The position numbers were made by a program, and so were the translations under genes. A DNA stretch of 64,000 nt from JBCBKU01 sp038521345 (GTDB taxonomy: Bacteria > Pseudomonadota > Alphaproteobacteria > Rhodobacterales > Rhodobacteraceae). The notes under the pieces were generated by a model. It was given only the letters and a program-made list of their open reading frames with translations, was not told the DNA's origin and did not search any database. Within the stretch, counting starts at the first letter, position 1. Every line of letters starts with the position of its first letter. The stretch spans positions 109,503-173,502 of the forward strand of contig JBCBKU010000005.1 of NCBI GenBank assembly GCA_038521345.1, in the 5' to 3' direction. Below, one piece after another: positions 49,807 through 59,311 of the stretch.

Positions 49807-52770
49807 CTAGAAAAGAAAATCGAGCGAGCTTAAGTCTTCGACCGCTTGATCTTGAAGAACAAGTTCATCCACCCCGCCGTCCGAGATGAGGACATCGGAT
49901 CCATCCTGGACGAGGTGATTGGCTTTGAGATCGTCCCAACCGGTGATCCACGACACGCTGGACAGATCAATCACCTCAAAGTCGTTCGCCGCATCGAAGT
50001 CCATGATGCGGTCGCGACCAAAACCATCGGAGAAAACAAAAGTGTCGGCGTTGAAGTTGCCGGCCAACACGTCGTCTCCAGGTCCGCCGAGAATCGTGTC
50101 GAAACCGGATCCTCCAGAAAGACTGTCGTCGCCGGGGCCCCCATCGATGCGATCATTGCCTGGTCCGCCGTTCAAACGATCGTCGGCGTCGCCACCGGCC
50201 AAATCATCGTCGCCGGATTCGCCGAACAGATTGTCGGGACCGTTGCCTCCACGCAGCTGATCCGCCCCGGCTCCTCCGAAGAGCCGGTCGAACCCGCCCT
50301 CGCCAATAAGGCGGTCATCGCCCTGACCGCCGTACAAGTTGTCGGCTTGTCCGCCGCCGTTCAGAACATCGTCCCCGTCCCCGCCTTCCAGCCGATCGAA
50401 CCCACCCTCGCCGAAGAGCACGTCCGCGCCATCATCTCCGAACAGACGATCCTCTTGCGAGCCGCCAAAAATCCTGTCGTTTCCTACGCCGCCCCTTGCA
50501 ACATCGTTCCCGAAACCGCCCGAAATCCAGTCGGCACCGGATCCGCCTTCAAGCGTGTCTTTCCCATCTTCGCCGTGCAGCGTGTCCGCGTCCTCGCCAC
50601 CGCGCAGGGTGTCGGCTTGGGCCCCGCCCCAGATCTCGTCTTGCCCCGTCCCACCATCGATTTCGTCAAATCCCGCGTCACCGAAAAGGCGATCGTCTCC
50701 AGACTCGCCGAAAAGGCGATCCTCTCCGGTCCCTCCCGAAAGCGTGTCGGCGCCGTCGCCGCCCCAAATCTCGTCCGCATCCGCACCGCCATCGACCGAG
50801 TCAGCCTGCGCGCCCCCGTACAAGCTGTCTCGGCCACTGCCCCCGTCCAGACGGTCGAGACCGGCCTCGCCACGCAGAACATCGTCGCCGTCGCCCCCGA
50901 AAAGGCTGTCTTCCCCGATACCACCGGACAGATCGTCAGCGCCCATGCCACCACGCAGGATGTCGTCGCCGTTTCCGCCCAATATGACGTCCTGCCCCCC
51001 GTCGCCCGACAGGGTATCACGACCGTCTTGGCCATAGATCCGGTCGTCATCGGCGCCGCCGTAGATCGTGTCCGCTTGCCCTCCACCGTCAAGAAGGTCG
51101 CGTCCCGGACCGCCGTCGATCACGTCAAAGCCGCCACCGCCTCGAATGTCATCGTCGCCACCATCGCCCGACAGCGCATCCTGTCCGGCCAGACCCTCGA
51201 TCAAGTCGTTTCCGTCACCTCCGGACAGGAAGTCGTCTTCGAATGTGCCGACAAGAACCTGATCAGCCGGAAGGAAGATCGGCCGATCAACATTCAAGAT
51301 ATCGGAGTCTGTCAGTTCCTGAGCGGTCAGCGGCTTAAGGTCCGATCGTGTGATCGTCACTGTCTCATTGCGATAGGTCAGGACGGCCCCCGTTGCAGTT
51401 GGCATCAGGGCAACCTGATCCCAGCCGTACAGAAGTTCGAACGCCGAGAGGTCCATGCGGTCGCGACCCACCTCGAAATCGGTGATCTGATCGGGCGTGT
51501 CGTCAGCCGCAAACACAAAAAGATCCCGGCCCGCCCCGCCGGTCAAGGTGTCCGATCCCGCCCCGTCGAATATGATATCCGGGCCACCACGACCGTGCAG
51601 CACGTCGTCCCCCGCGCCGCCATCCAGTATGTTCACGTCGGCGTCTCCGTTGATTGTGTCGGTTTCGGATGTCCCGACCAGAACCGCGCCGACCGGGCCC
51701 AGGTCATATCCAAGAATCGTTAGACCAGGCTCGCTCTCGCTGGCGACAACGAGCCTGAGGTCACCGCCCGAACCAAACACCTCGATCGCGCGAACGTCGC
51801 TCAGGGTCGTGTCGATCGTGTCCTCGAAGCTTTCCAGATGGACAAGGCGACCTTCGGGCAGGACGGCAAACAAGGACACACCGTCGTCTCCGCCGCCCGT
51901 GGCAACGAAGGTCCAGTCCCCAAATTCAGCGGCCGCAAGGGTAGTTGGTGCATCGAACCGCGTTGAGAGATTGTCGACCACTTGATCCGCCAATTCGAGA
52001 CGGCCGGCCTCGTCTACTTCGAGAACGGACAAGGAAGAGGATCCCGGTGAAGCCAGCGCTATATAATCGTGTCCCCCGGCCGAGAATGAAGCCATGGCCT
52101 GAGGGGCATCGAATCCGATCCCATCAACAGCACCCGCCCGGTCAATTTCAGCCAGTGTGCCGTTCTCAGCGACCGCGAGGCTGGTTACTGCATTCTCGGT
52201 CGCTGATGCCGCGAAGATGAACGAGGCGCCGCCGATGTCGCGGGCCTCAAGTGCGGATATCCCGTCCAATTGCCGCTGATCTGTATCCAAGATCTCGGCA
52301 GTTTCCGCGAACGTACCACCCTGGGTTTCGGCAAGAACAATGAGGCCCCCGTCCAAGGAGCCACCGATCAAGTATCGTCCCCCTCTCGTTTCGACCTGCA
52401 GTGGCGCGACAAGCGGCTCATTGACACCCTGCACGCCGACGGTGCCGGATGTTGCGCCGTTCGACGCGAGACCTAGCGCCCCGTCACCGTCCATCGCGCG
52501 GCCGCCAATCAGCAGGACAGAAGCGCCATCGACAACTCCAGCGGCAAGAGACGAAGCAACTCCGGCTGTGCCAGGGCTGCCAAACGTATGCACATCAAGG
52601 GGAACGAGCTTACCCTCGCCTTCCACGGAGAACGCGGTCACACCGCTCCCGGCGCCGCCGACCGCATAGAGAAATCCCGTCCCGCCGACTTCGGTGTACA
52701 GAAGATCCGCAAGTCCGACCCCAAGCCAGAAGTCGTCCGGGCCAAGGATTTCATCGATCTCAAAAGTCAT
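49807..52770 (-). CDS. RTX-repeat secreted protein with beta-propeller-like N terminus
   Basis: A 987-residue, very acidic protein typical of type I secretion. Residues 1 to about 365 form repeated blade-like units (GGTGFLYAVGGAGSGVTAF, HDYIALASPGSSSLSVLEV, WTFVATGGGDDGVSLFAVL) resembling lactonase-type beta-propellers. A short RTX block (GGAGDDVLHGRGG, GAGSDTLTGGAGRD) follows at about 368-415, then DQITDFEVGRDRMDLSAF, an M10-like C-terminal element. A second RTX block of 44 consecutive nonapeptides covers residues 511-906 without a phase break, and ends in NADTFVFSDGFGRDRIMDF, the T1SS-type C terminus. No protease, lipase or toxin motif is seen. Calcium-dependent folding outside the cell is inferred. 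Confidence 0.9.
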   Translation of the reverse strand: MTFEIDEILGPDDFWLGVGLADLLYTEVGGTGFLYAVGGAGSGVTAFSVEGEGKLVPLDVHTFGSPGTAGVASSLAAGVVDGASVLLIGGRAMDGDGALGLASNGATSGTVGVQGVNEPLVAPLQVETRGGRYLIGGSLDGGLIVLAETQGGTFAETAEILDTDQRQLDGISALEARDIGGASFIFAASATENAVTSLAVAENGTLAEIDRAGAVDGIGFDAPQAMASFSAGGHDYIALASPGSSSLSVLEVDEAGRLELADQVVDNLSTRFDAPTTLAAAEFGDWTFVATGGGDDGVSLFAVLPEGRLVHLESFEDTIDTTLSDVRAIEVFGSGGDLRLVVASESEPGLTILGYDLGPVGAVLVGTSETDTINGDADVNILDGGAGDDVLHGRGGPDIIFDGAGSDTLTGGAGRDLFVFAADDTPDQITDFEVGRDRMDLSAFELLYGWDQVALMPTATGAVLTYRNETVTITRSDLKPLTAQELTDSDILNVDRPIFLPADQVLVGTFEDDFLSGGDGNDLIEGLAGQDALSGDGGDDDIRGGGGFDVIDGGPGRDLLDGGGQADTIYGGADDDRIYGQDGRDTLSGDGGQDVILGGNGDDILRGGMGADDLSGGIGEDSLFGGDGDDVLRGEAGLDRLDGGSGRDSLYGGAQADSVDGGADADEIWGGDGADTLSGGTGEDRLFGESGDDRLFGDAGFDEIDGGTGQDEIWGGAQADTLRGGEDADTLHGEDGKDTLEGGSGADWISGGFGNDVARGGVGNDRIFGGSQEDRLFGDDGADVLFGEGGFDRLEGGDGDDVLNGGGQADNLYGGQGDDRLIGEGGFDRLFGGAGADQLRGGNGPDNLFGESGDDDLAGGDADDRLNGGPGNDRIDGGPGDDSLSGGSGFDTILGGPGDDVLAGNFNADTFVFSDGFGRDRIMDFDAANDFEVIDLSSVSWITGWDDLKANHLVQDGSDVLISDGGVDELVLQDQAVEDLSSLDFLF
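50053..51240 (-). repeat. 44 tandem 27-base RTX nonapeptide units
   Basis: The block encodes 44 consecutive nonapeptides of the pattern GGxGxDxLx, 396 residues with no insertion or phase shift; the unit start at residue 511 was checked at 51240. Higher-order modules recur: GFDxIDGG, then GxDxLxGG, then QADxxxGG, four times, with QAD-to-QAD spacing of 90, 63 and 90 residues. The DNA repeats are degenerate, pointing to old duplication. The opposite strand is open for about 625 codons by the same composition. Confidence 0.95.
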
Positions 52771-52870
52771 GTCGGCGGCCCCCCAACTACCTGAGGCCTA
52801 GGCTAGTTCGTAGAGTTTAACGCCAGCCTTCCATGTCTCGGATTAGGTGGCCCCTAAGATCGATGGGTCG

Positions 52871-53539
52871 TCATGGCGTTTTTGGCTGTCCCACCAATTT
52901 TCGATGGTGAGAGATCGCTTCGCTGACATCGTCGTACCATGTCAGGCGCCCGTCCTCGAGAACAGCGCCTGCATCGCAGATCCGTTCGAGTAGGGCGAGA
53001 CCATGGCTGACAATGATCGCGCCAGAGCTACGCAACCGTTCGGATAAAACCGCTTCGGATTTTGCACGGAAAGCGGCGTCGCCAACGCTTGTGACCTCAT
53101 CAACCAGGTAATAATCGAAAGATAGTCCGAGCGACGCACCAAAAGCCAGTCGGGAGCGCATGCCTGACGAATAAGTTCGGAATGGCAGATAGAGATGCCG
53201 CCCGAGTTCAGAGAACTCCGCGACATACGCGAGAAGCGCATCGTCGTCTGCGCCATAGACACGCGCCAAAAATCGGACGTTCTCAGCCCCTGTCAGTTCG
53301 CCGTGGAATGATCCGGAGAAGCCTACCGGCCAAGACAGGTGACCTTCGGTCCATATCTGACCCGATGACGGGATCATTGTACCGGCAATTAGGCGCAGAA
53401 GGCTCGACTTGCCGGCACCGTTGCGCCCCAGGAGAGCGACCGACAGCCCGGGCGGAATGGTCAGCGTGATGCCACGCGCGACCCATGTTTCGACCCCACC
53501 CACGCGGTAGTGTTTGGTTACGTCCCGAAGATGGATCAC
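52871..53539 (-). CDS. kpsT: Capsule/polysaccharide ABC exporter ATP-binding protein (KpsT-like)
   Basis: A 222-residue ATPase of group 2 capsule-type exporters. Walker A is GRNGAGKSS (residues 38-46), the signature is TYSSGMRSRLAFG and Walker B is YYLVDEVTSVGD, the last a hallmark of KpsT/Wzt-type proteins. I start at GTG 53539 (MIHLRDVTKHYRVGG), five bases after the KpsE-like stop; upstream codons overlap that gene. The permease is on the opposite strand at 54933, so the usual kpsMT operon is split. It energises export of a polymer across the inner membrane with the KpsE-like protein. Confidence 0.9.
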   Translation of the reverse strand: MIHLRDVTKHYRVGGVETWVARGITLTIPPGLSVALLGRNGAGKSSLLRLIAGTMIPSSGQIWTEGHLSWPVGFSGSFHGELTGAENVRFLARVYGADDDALLAYVAEFSELGRHLYLPFRTYSSGMRSRLAFGASLGLSFDYYLVDEVTSVGDAAFRAKSEAVLSERLRSSGAIIVSHGLALLERICDAGAVLEDGRLTWYDDVSEAISHHRKLVGQPKTP

Positions 53540-53544
53540 AAGTT

Positions 53545-54840
53545 TCAGCGCCTGTCTCGCGCGCTGACCCAGACAAGGGCCATGACCGCCCATCCAAGCG
53601 TTAGGAAAATAGCGCCAAGACCAACGATCAGGACCGGGTCCGGTGCGGTGGAGCGCTGGGCCAGTGTCGGGCGGACATGGGCCGCCAGGTACCGCGTGGT
53701 CCTTCGCGCCTCGGCGCGGGCTTGCGCTTCAGAGGCGCGGGCCGCTGTGTACTCCTCTTCGGCGAATGTCAGTTCGACCGACAGCCTCTCATACTCGGCG
53801 ACAAGACTTGCAAAGTCTGGTCCGGATGCACTTCCCGGACGCGCCCCAAGGTTTGTGCGTTCGTCCGCGATTCGATCTTCGATGACAGTGATCCTTTCTT
53901 CGGATCGCAAAATGCGCGGGTCGCCCGCCTGACTTTGTCCTCGAAGCAGATCCAGGCGGATAAGCTCTTCGGCAAGCTGGCCTTCAAGGGATGCGAGCAG
54001 CCCCATTTGCCCTTGTACATCTGCTGTAGGATCGACGATCTGCGTCCGCACCCGAAACTCGGTCAGAGCCGCGCGAGCCGAACGCAATGCCCGCGTCGCC
54101 TCGTCCAGTTCGGCGGCAGCAAACGCAGTCGCGTCGCGTCGTGCCTCGGCTGACAATCCATTCACAAGTTGAGTCGAGGCCGCCACGATTGCGGTCGCGA
54201 TGGCTTGGGCTTCCGACGGCTCGAAGGCCCGCACCCTGAGATCAATGAGCCCCGTGCCCGCATCATAAGTCACGCGCACCATCCGCCGCCAATAGTGGAC
54301 CAGATCCTCAATCGTTCCATCGGGGTCGAAGGCAAAGACCGGGTCTTGAGCGTGGTGGCGCCCGAAGAGCGTGCGAAGATCGAGATCGGCATCGACCATC
54401 TCGACCAGCTCCTGACTTTGAATGAACGCATAAAGCACATCGGCGTCGGACGTGTTCGACCCCGAGACGCCCGCGAAACCACCAAAGAGATCAACGGGGC
54501 TCGGCGCTTCCTCCCGGCGAACCGAAAACCCCGCATTTGATTCGAACTGTGGAACTGCAGCATTCCAAAGGTAGCCCGCGGCAACAATGAGCGGGGCAAT
54601 TACCAAGACCGCGAAGCTCAGCCAACCGCGCCAAGCGCTCCGTCCCAAAGCACCGGGAGAAACCGGCTGTGCCTGGAGAACCGACGATGGCCGGTCCGTG
54701 ATCGAACGCTGCTTCTTCCTCGGGTTAGACGGCCCCAGCGCCTCTTGTGGCGGCCTCTCCTTTGCCGGTCCGGCCGAAGGGTCAGCAGGTTTGGGTGCGG
54801 GGCGGGGCTGCGCGGTCACGCGGGCATCCTTATGAACCAT
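53545..54840 (-). CDS. kpsE: Capsule export inner-membrane protein (KpsE/Wzz-like)
   Basis: A 431-residue polysaccharide co-polymerase/export protein. A long, proline-rich cytoplasmic N terminus (residues 1-65) precedes a membrane helix (SFAVLVIAPLIVAAGYLW), then VPQFESNAGFSVRREE typical of the periplasmic domain. Coiled coils follow (AELDEATRALRSARAAL, LEGQLAEELIRLDLLRGQ), with a second helix at the C terminus (VLIVGLGAIFLTLGWAVM). It would connect the ABC exporter to an outer-membrane channel, which is not in this window. kpsT follows directly; the permease is divergent. Confidence 0.87.
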   Translation of the reverse strand: MVHKDARVTAQPRPAPKPADPSAGPAKERPPQEALGPSNPRKKQRSITDRPSSVLQAQPVSPGALGRSAWRGWLSFAVLVIAPLIVAAGYLWNAAVPQFESNAGFSVRREEAPSPVDLFGGFAGVSGSNTSDADVLYAFIQSQELVEMVDADLDLRTLFGRHHAQDPVFAFDPDGTIEDLVHYWRRMVRVTYDAGTGLIDLRVRAFEPSEAQAIATAIVAASTQLVNGLSAEARRDATAFAAAELDEATRALRSARAALTEFRVRTQIVDPTADVQGQMGLLASLEGQLAEELIRLDLLRGQSQAGDPRILRSEERITVIEDRIADERTNLGARPGSASGPDFASLVAEYERLSVELTFAEEEYTAARASEAQARAEARRTTRYLAAHVRPTLAQRSTAPDPVLIVGLGAIFLTLGWAVMALVWVSARDRR

Positions 54841-54932
54841 GGGTCGCCGCCGTGTCAGGGTAAGGCACCCTTAACGGCGGCGGGTCTAGGACCTAGCCCA
54901 AGCGGCTGAACATTCCGTTGCCGTATGACCCT

Positions 54933-55730
54933 ATGTCCGGACCGCCCCGATCGATGACTGCATTCCCGATCTTCTCTATGAGCCGTGCAATCTCGGCGTT
55001 GATGTTGCGCGAGGTGGCCACATCCTATGGCCGCTCGCCGGGCGGATTCGTTTGGGCCGTCGCCGAACCCGTCGCCGCGATCGCCCTTCTGACAGCTGTC
55101 TTCTCGGTTGTCTTCGACCGTCCATCGCTTGGCTTTTCTTTCGCGCTTTTCTACGCCACCGGCTTTCTTCCGTTCATGATGTTCAACGACACCGTCAACA
55201 AGGTGGCCGCAGCGATCCGTTTTTCACGCCCGCTTCTTGCCTACCCTGTTGTCACGGTGCTGGACGCACTTCTCGGGCGCTTCTTTCTGAACCTTCTGGT
55301 TCACGCGCTGATCGTCTCAATCATGCTTTTCAGCATTGAGGCTCTGTTTGTTACCGGCGCCCTTTACGATCCGGCCGACCTCGTCGTCGCCCTCGCCATG
55401 GCAGTGTCACTGGCCCTCGGGATAGGAACGCTCAATTGCTATCTTGGTGCTCGCTTTCCGGTGTGGGAGCGTGTGTGGCAAATCGGGACACGTCCGCTCT
55501 TTATCGTTTCAGGCATCTTCTTTGTGTTGGAGGATCTTCCTGCAGGACTGCGCGATACGGCTTGGTGGAATCCGTTGATCCACGTAACCGCGCTGATGCG
55601 CGCGGGAACGTATCCCTATTACGAAGGCACCTGGATCTCACCGGCGTTTGTCTTTGGCACCGCCTTGGCGGCGTTTGTGCTGGGGTTGGTACTGTTGCGA
55701 CAGACCGGGCGAGATATCCTGAATTCCTGA
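54933..55730 (+). CDS. kpsM: Capsule/polysaccharide ABC exporter permease (KpsM-like)
   Basis: A 265-residue ABC-2 type permease with six membrane helices. It has the short conserved N-terminal SRAISALMLREVATSYGRSPGGFVWA in parts, typical of KpsM, then FALFYATGFLPFMMF and the C-terminal NPLIHVTALMRAGTYPYYEG. I start at ATG 54933; a TTG at 54918 is possible, as is ATG 54969-type internal starts, and none has a strong ribosome site. It is divergent from kpsE across about 90 bases that likely hold promoters for both. A sulfotransferase gene follows 16 bases after the stop. Confidence 0.87.
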   Translation: MSGPPRSMTAFPIFSMSRAISALMLREVATSYGRSPGGFVWAVAEPVAAIALLTAVFSVVFDRPSLGFSFALFYATGFLPFMMFNDTVNKVAAAIRFSRPLLAYPVVTVLDALLGRFFLNLLVHALIVSIMLFSIEALFVTGALYDPADLVVALAMAVSLALGIGTLNCYLGARFPVWERVWQIGTRPLFIVSGIFFVLEDLPAGLRDTAWWNPLIHVTALMRAGTYPYYEGTWISPAFVFGTALAAFVLGLVLLRQTGRDILNS

Positions 55731-55746
55731 GCCGAGCGAGGATCCA

Positions 55747-56640
55747 ATGCCGGAAACCGACTATGGACTTCCCCTAATTGACAATCTCTTTATCGGAGCC
55801 GGTGCCATGAAAGCTGGTACGACGTGGCTCTATTCGGTTCTGGGTCAACATCCTGACATTTACTTCTCGCCAGAGAAAGAAATCCACTACTTCTACGCTG
55901 TTCATGTGCGGCCCGATGTACTGTCTGACGCTAACCGACTTCAGAATGTTCAGACCAAGTATCTTCGTTTCGATCCAACCAAGGGTCGTACACGCGTCGT
56001 GCGCGACCGCTTGAGGTGGGCGGCAAACTATCTGGATTCGCCCATCGACGATCACTGGTACCGTCAGCTTTTTGCGTTGCGCCGCGACCAGAAGTGGGCG
56101 GCCGACTTTTCGAACCTTTATGCACACTTGCCATCGGCAGCGTGGGCCCGCATCGCCGAACAAGTGGATCAGCTTCGTGTAATCTACACACTTCGTGACC
56201 CCGTCGATCGTCTGTGGAGCCATGCGAAGTTCCACCTGCGGCTGACCGGGCAGGAGGACTCGATCGACCGTTGGGATCGCCGCGAAATGAACCGGTTCCT
56301 TCGCCAGCCTTTCATCTGGGAAAACGCGGAGTACGGTGCCGCGATCCGCAGAATGCAAGAAGGCCTGCCGGAGAGCAGCCTTAAGATCGCGTGGCACGAA
56401 GGGATTCATTCGGATCCACGGGCGTTTCTATCTGAGATGGAAGTGTTTCTCGGCCTGCCCGCGCACGACTATCCAGAGGGCATGCTGAAGCAGCGCGTCA
56501 ACTCCACACCCGCCAGAAGCGCACCAACTTACTTTCGCAGCTTGGTCGCGCAAGACGTGGAGCGAATCGAAGGAGAGTTGCGCGCCCTGAACCTGAGCCC
56601 GCCGGACAGCTGGTCGGAAAGGGTCGAGGCCGCCGAGTAG
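55747..56640 (+). CDS. PAPS-dependent sulfotransferase
   Basis: A 297-residue sulfotransferase of the heparan-sulfate N-deacetylase/sulfotransferase-like family. The 5'-phosphosulfate loop is GAMKAGTTWLY at residues 19-29, and the 3'-phosphate binding element is VIYTLRDPVDRLWSHAKFH with Arg150 and Ser158. The end NSTPARSAPTYFRSLV and VEVFLGLPAHDY (EMEVFLGLPAHDY) fit polysaccharide-modifying forms. It transfers sulfate from PAPS to sugar hydroxyl or amino groups in the cytoplasm or at the membrane. Its place 16 bases after the kpsM-like permease suggests it sulfates the exported polymer. Confidence 0.9.
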   Translation: MPETDYGLPLIDNLFIGAGAMKAGTTWLYSVLGQHPDIYFSPEKEIHYFYAVHVRPDVLSDANRLQNVQTKYLRFDPTKGRTRVVRDRLRWAANYLDSPIDDHWYRQLFALRRDQKWAADFSNLYAHLPSAAWARIAEQVDQLRVIYTLRDPVDRLWSHAKFHLRLTGQEDSIDRWDRREMNRFLRQPFIWENAEYGAAIRRMQEGLPESSLKIAWHEGIHSDPRAFLSEMEVFLGLPAHDYPEGMLKQRVNSTPARSAPTYFRSLVAQDVERIEGELRALNLSPPDSWSERVEAAE

Positions 56641-56694
56641 CCGGATCCGAAGTCTGGAAGACTTAAGTACAAAGCAAACAGGACGCCAGCAACT

Positions 56695-57924
56695 TCATGC
56701 TACTGTCCGAAGGCCACGCTGTTTTGGCAGCACGTCTGACACAAGTTCAAGAAAGGCCTGCGCCTGATCATCGAAACTGGTGACCGGAACAGCCATGCCT
56801 TGCACTTGACCAGCGTCGATGGCGCGCATCACTTCCCTCCGTACCGGTTCGGGTCCGCTTCCCATCGGGATAAAGGAGGCGAGGTCCCCGCCTTCATGTT
56901 CGACGGTACCGCCGCCATAGGTCTGCACCACACGGATGCCCCGGCACAGCGCCTCGCGAATGGTCAGCCCAAAGGTCTCCTTCCATTGGGACAGGAACAA
57001 GAGCACATCAATTTCAGACCAGAAATGGTCCATAGTGGCCTGATCGTACCGAGGGACAACGGTCCAGTCGCCATCCAATGCAGCAATAGTCCGATCCGAC
57101 CACCAGCTTCCATCGCGGCTTCCGTCCACAAGGCGACCGGCAAAGTCGTGGCGTCCAAGGCCGGAGAAGACGGCCCGAAGTAGCGGCCATCCCTTAATTT
57201 GCGACGGCCCTCCAACAAATCCGAACACCACGCGCGGATCACTCGTTCGGCGCTTGGTTTGTGCCTCAAAAAAGTCTGGGCTTGGGAGTTGCACTCCGTT
57301 TTCCCAAACCCGCCCGAGACCCGGTGCGAAACCCGACCGTTCCGAAAGTTCTTGCGCAAACCGCGAAGGATAGGTGACGAGATCTGCCGCAGCTCCGATG
57401 GACCGGAGAACTTCGGCGCGCGTGACTGTGCGCCCATGATCGTCCACGCACCCGCGGCAGGCACCCACGTCAATGGGCGATTGGCCGCAGTAGGCGCCAT
57501 TCGGCCTGACCATAAACTGGCGCTCGCACAGCCACCAGAAATCGTGAACCGAAAGAACGACCGGAACTCCGCCTCGGCCAAGCGCGCGCAAGCTGTCCGC
57601 CCCGATGTCTTGAAGGCAATGGAAATGGGCAAGGTCGGGCTTTAGGTCGCGGGCCAAGTCCGCAAGCCGTTCCGAAACACTCGGGTTCTGATAGGCATCA
57701 ACATAGTCTCGTTCACTTCGCAGATTGATCATGAAGTGATCGATTCCGAAGACTCGGGTGCGAACCAATGCATAGGGAGGTAAGTCGCTGCGCTGGATCG
57801 CCGAGAAAGCCGAAACACGGATGCCGGGCCGAGCCGCAAGGCGTTTGGCCACCTCCTCGGCAACAATCGTCGCTCCGCCATAGGTATTCGGTGCAAAGAA
57901 CACATTGACTACAAGAATGTGCAA
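56695..57924 (-). CDS. Glycosyltransferase family 4
   Basis: A 409-residue GT-B glycosyltransferase. The N-terminal acceptor half starts HILVVNVFFAPNTYGGATIVAEEVA in parts, and includes a cysteine-rich insert VHDFWWLCERQFMVRPNGAYCGQ in parts, with FALCRGCVDDHG-like cysteines (ACRGCVDD). The donor-binding half has VVFGFVGGPSQIKGWPL and FLSQWKETFGLTIREALCRG with the E-x7-E pattern. I start at TTG 57924, four bases after the upstream stop and with a GGGGAT site; an ATG at 58020 would overlap the upstream gene by 92 bases. The transferred sugar is unknown. Confidence 0.86.
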   Translation of the reverse strand: MHILVVNVFFAPNTYGGATIVAEEVAKRLAARPGIRVSAFSAIQRSDLPPYALVRTRVFGIDHFMINLRSERDYVDAYQNPSVSERLADLARDLKPDLAHFHCLQDIGADSLRALGRGGVPVVLSVHDFWWLCERQFMVRPNGAYCGQSPIDVGACRGCVDDHGRTVTRAEVLRSIGAAADLVTYPSRFAQELSERSGFAPGLGRVWENGVQLPSPDFFEAQTKRRTSDPRVVFGFVGGPSQIKGWPLLRAVFSGLGRHDFAGRLVDGSRDGSWWSDRTIAALDGDWTVVPRYDQATMDHFWSEIDVLLFLSQWKETFGLTIREALCRGIRVVQTYGGGTVEHEGGDLASFIPMGSGPEPVRREVMRAIDAGQVQGMAVPVTSFDDQAQAFLELVSDVLPKQRGLRTVA

Positions 57925-57928
57925 CCGA

Positions 57929-59254
57929 CTATCCCCAAAGCCAGTGGCCAAGCTCCGGGTCGACGACGGGCCAGTCGACTCGGGCGCTCCAACGGGATTC
58001 GATGTCCTGGCGGGCGGCACATCTCATCTTGGCCGTGGCCTTTCGATCGCTTGCCATCCGATCCAGCGCACGGCACCAGCCTTCGGGCCCTTCGACGACA
58101 TATCCTGACCGGCAGACTTCAATCGGAGCAGCCAAGTCACCCACGTTGGACACGACCGCAGGTACGCCGGCCGCAAAAGCATCGACAACCCTTACGGCGC
58201 TTTTGCACTGATTGAACAAGTCGTCCGTCAGCGGCATGACAGCACAATCCGCGCGAGCGAGCACCTCAAGGTATTCATCATAGTTCCGGAACGGGTGCGT
58301 TTCGATTTGCCCCTGCAGGCCGTCCCAGTCTTCCATATCAAGATGACCAAGAACGAGAAGGCGCCGGTTCTTCGACGCGGCGAGAAAGGATGCGATGCTC
58401 TCTCGGATGAGGGCGAAGTCGGCCTCGTGCCCCTTTGAGCCGCTGGCGACCGCAACCGTGAATGCCTCAGCATCCCGGCTTGCGCAGGCCATCGCCCGCT
58501 TTCCCGCCTCAAGCGTCGCACGGTCGGCAAAATTCCTGCGTACAAGTGTGGGCCGCGCAGAATGGAGCGCGGCATGCTCTGCCAGACCTGGCGTGGAAAC
58601 CGAAACGATGTCAGCAAGGTTCATTGCCTCAGCGTAAAGTGGCGCCTCGGCAAGAAAGTGATCCTTGAGCGCGCTCGGCACAACCGACATGTTCGAATAG
58701 GTCTGGTAGGCGGCGACAGAAAACAGCGGGTCATCGATGTCGTAGAGCACGGGCAGACCCAACCTTCGCGCCTCATAAAGATACATGGTCAGCAGATCGC
58801 CTCGGCCTAGGCGGTAGAGGGTTAGGTGCGACGCCGTCTGCAGAATGTCGAGGCAGCGCGGAACATCCTCGTAATGCGCAAACCGGTACGATGCACCTTC
58901 AGCGCCCCAGATCTCATCCATTTGCTCAACCCGGTACTTTCGACATTGCGGCAGGTTGAGATCGCCAATCATGGCGACGTTTCTTGTTTTTCTCAGGACT
59001 GCTGGTGCTGCAGCGCCATGAAAGGCCCCGGATTGCGCGAGATCTGACCAAAGACCGGACAGAGCAAAACGGCCCGCTGACCGGCTGCCGCGTCCGGACG
59101 CGGCGTGACCCAGCGACGATGGGACCTGCCCGGTACGCAAGTGCGACAGTTTCTGCCGTGCCTTGCGAAATGCCAGTCCGATCCCTTCTTCCCGGGCGAC
59201 GGCGATAAAACGAGACAACCGATCAGGGTGAAGCGCGGCGACGAGGGCACTCAT
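57929..59254 (-). CDS. Glycosyltransferase, GT-B family
   Basis: A 441-residue protein of the glycosyltransferase 1/4-like superfamily. The N-terminal region (residues 90 to 200) has KTRNVAMIGDLNLPQCRKYRVEQ in parts, LPVLYDIDDPLFSV and the C-terminal donor half has AVASGSKGHEADFALIRESI, MPLTDDLFNQCKSAVRVVDAFAAGVPAVVSNVGD in parts. It is cytoplasmic, with no signal peptide. It runs just ahead of the GT4 gene on the same strand. The first 90 residues look like a linker with little conservation. Sugar specificity cannot be inferred. Confidence 0.85.
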   Translation of the reverse strand: MSALVAALHPDRLSRFIAVAREEGIGLAFRKARQKLSHLRTGQVPSSLGHAASGRGSRSAGRFALSGLWSDLAQSGAFHGAAAPAVLRKTRNVAMIGDLNLPQCRKYRVEQMDEIWGAEGASYRFAHYEDVPRCLDILQTASHLTLYRLGRGDLLTMYLYEARRLGLPVLYDIDDPLFSVAAYQTYSNMSVVPSALKDHFLAEAPLYAEAMNLADIVSVSTPGLAEHAALHSARPTLVRRNFADRATLEAGKRAMACASRDAEAFTVAVASGSKGHEADFALIRESIASFLAASKNRRLLVLGHLDMEDWDGLQGQIETHPFRNYDEYLEVLARADCAVMPLTDDLFNQCKSAVRVVDAFAAGVPAVVSNVGDLAAPIEVCRSGYVVEGPEGWCRALDRMASDRKATAKMRCAARQDIESRWSARVDWPVVDPELGHWLWG

Positions 59255-59311
59255 CCGGAATTAATACCTGCCACATTATCTGGCGCCGAACTTGGCGGCT
59301 CGGGGCCACAC

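Noticed and set aside
49846..51723. Plus-strand open frame of 625 codons opposite the RTX gene
   Set aside because: It is a by-product of the 27-base RTX repeats: the frame has a repeating Val/Ala/Ile pattern with no known motif and no ribosome site, while the minus frame has unmistakable GGxGxD repeats and a secretion-type C terminus.
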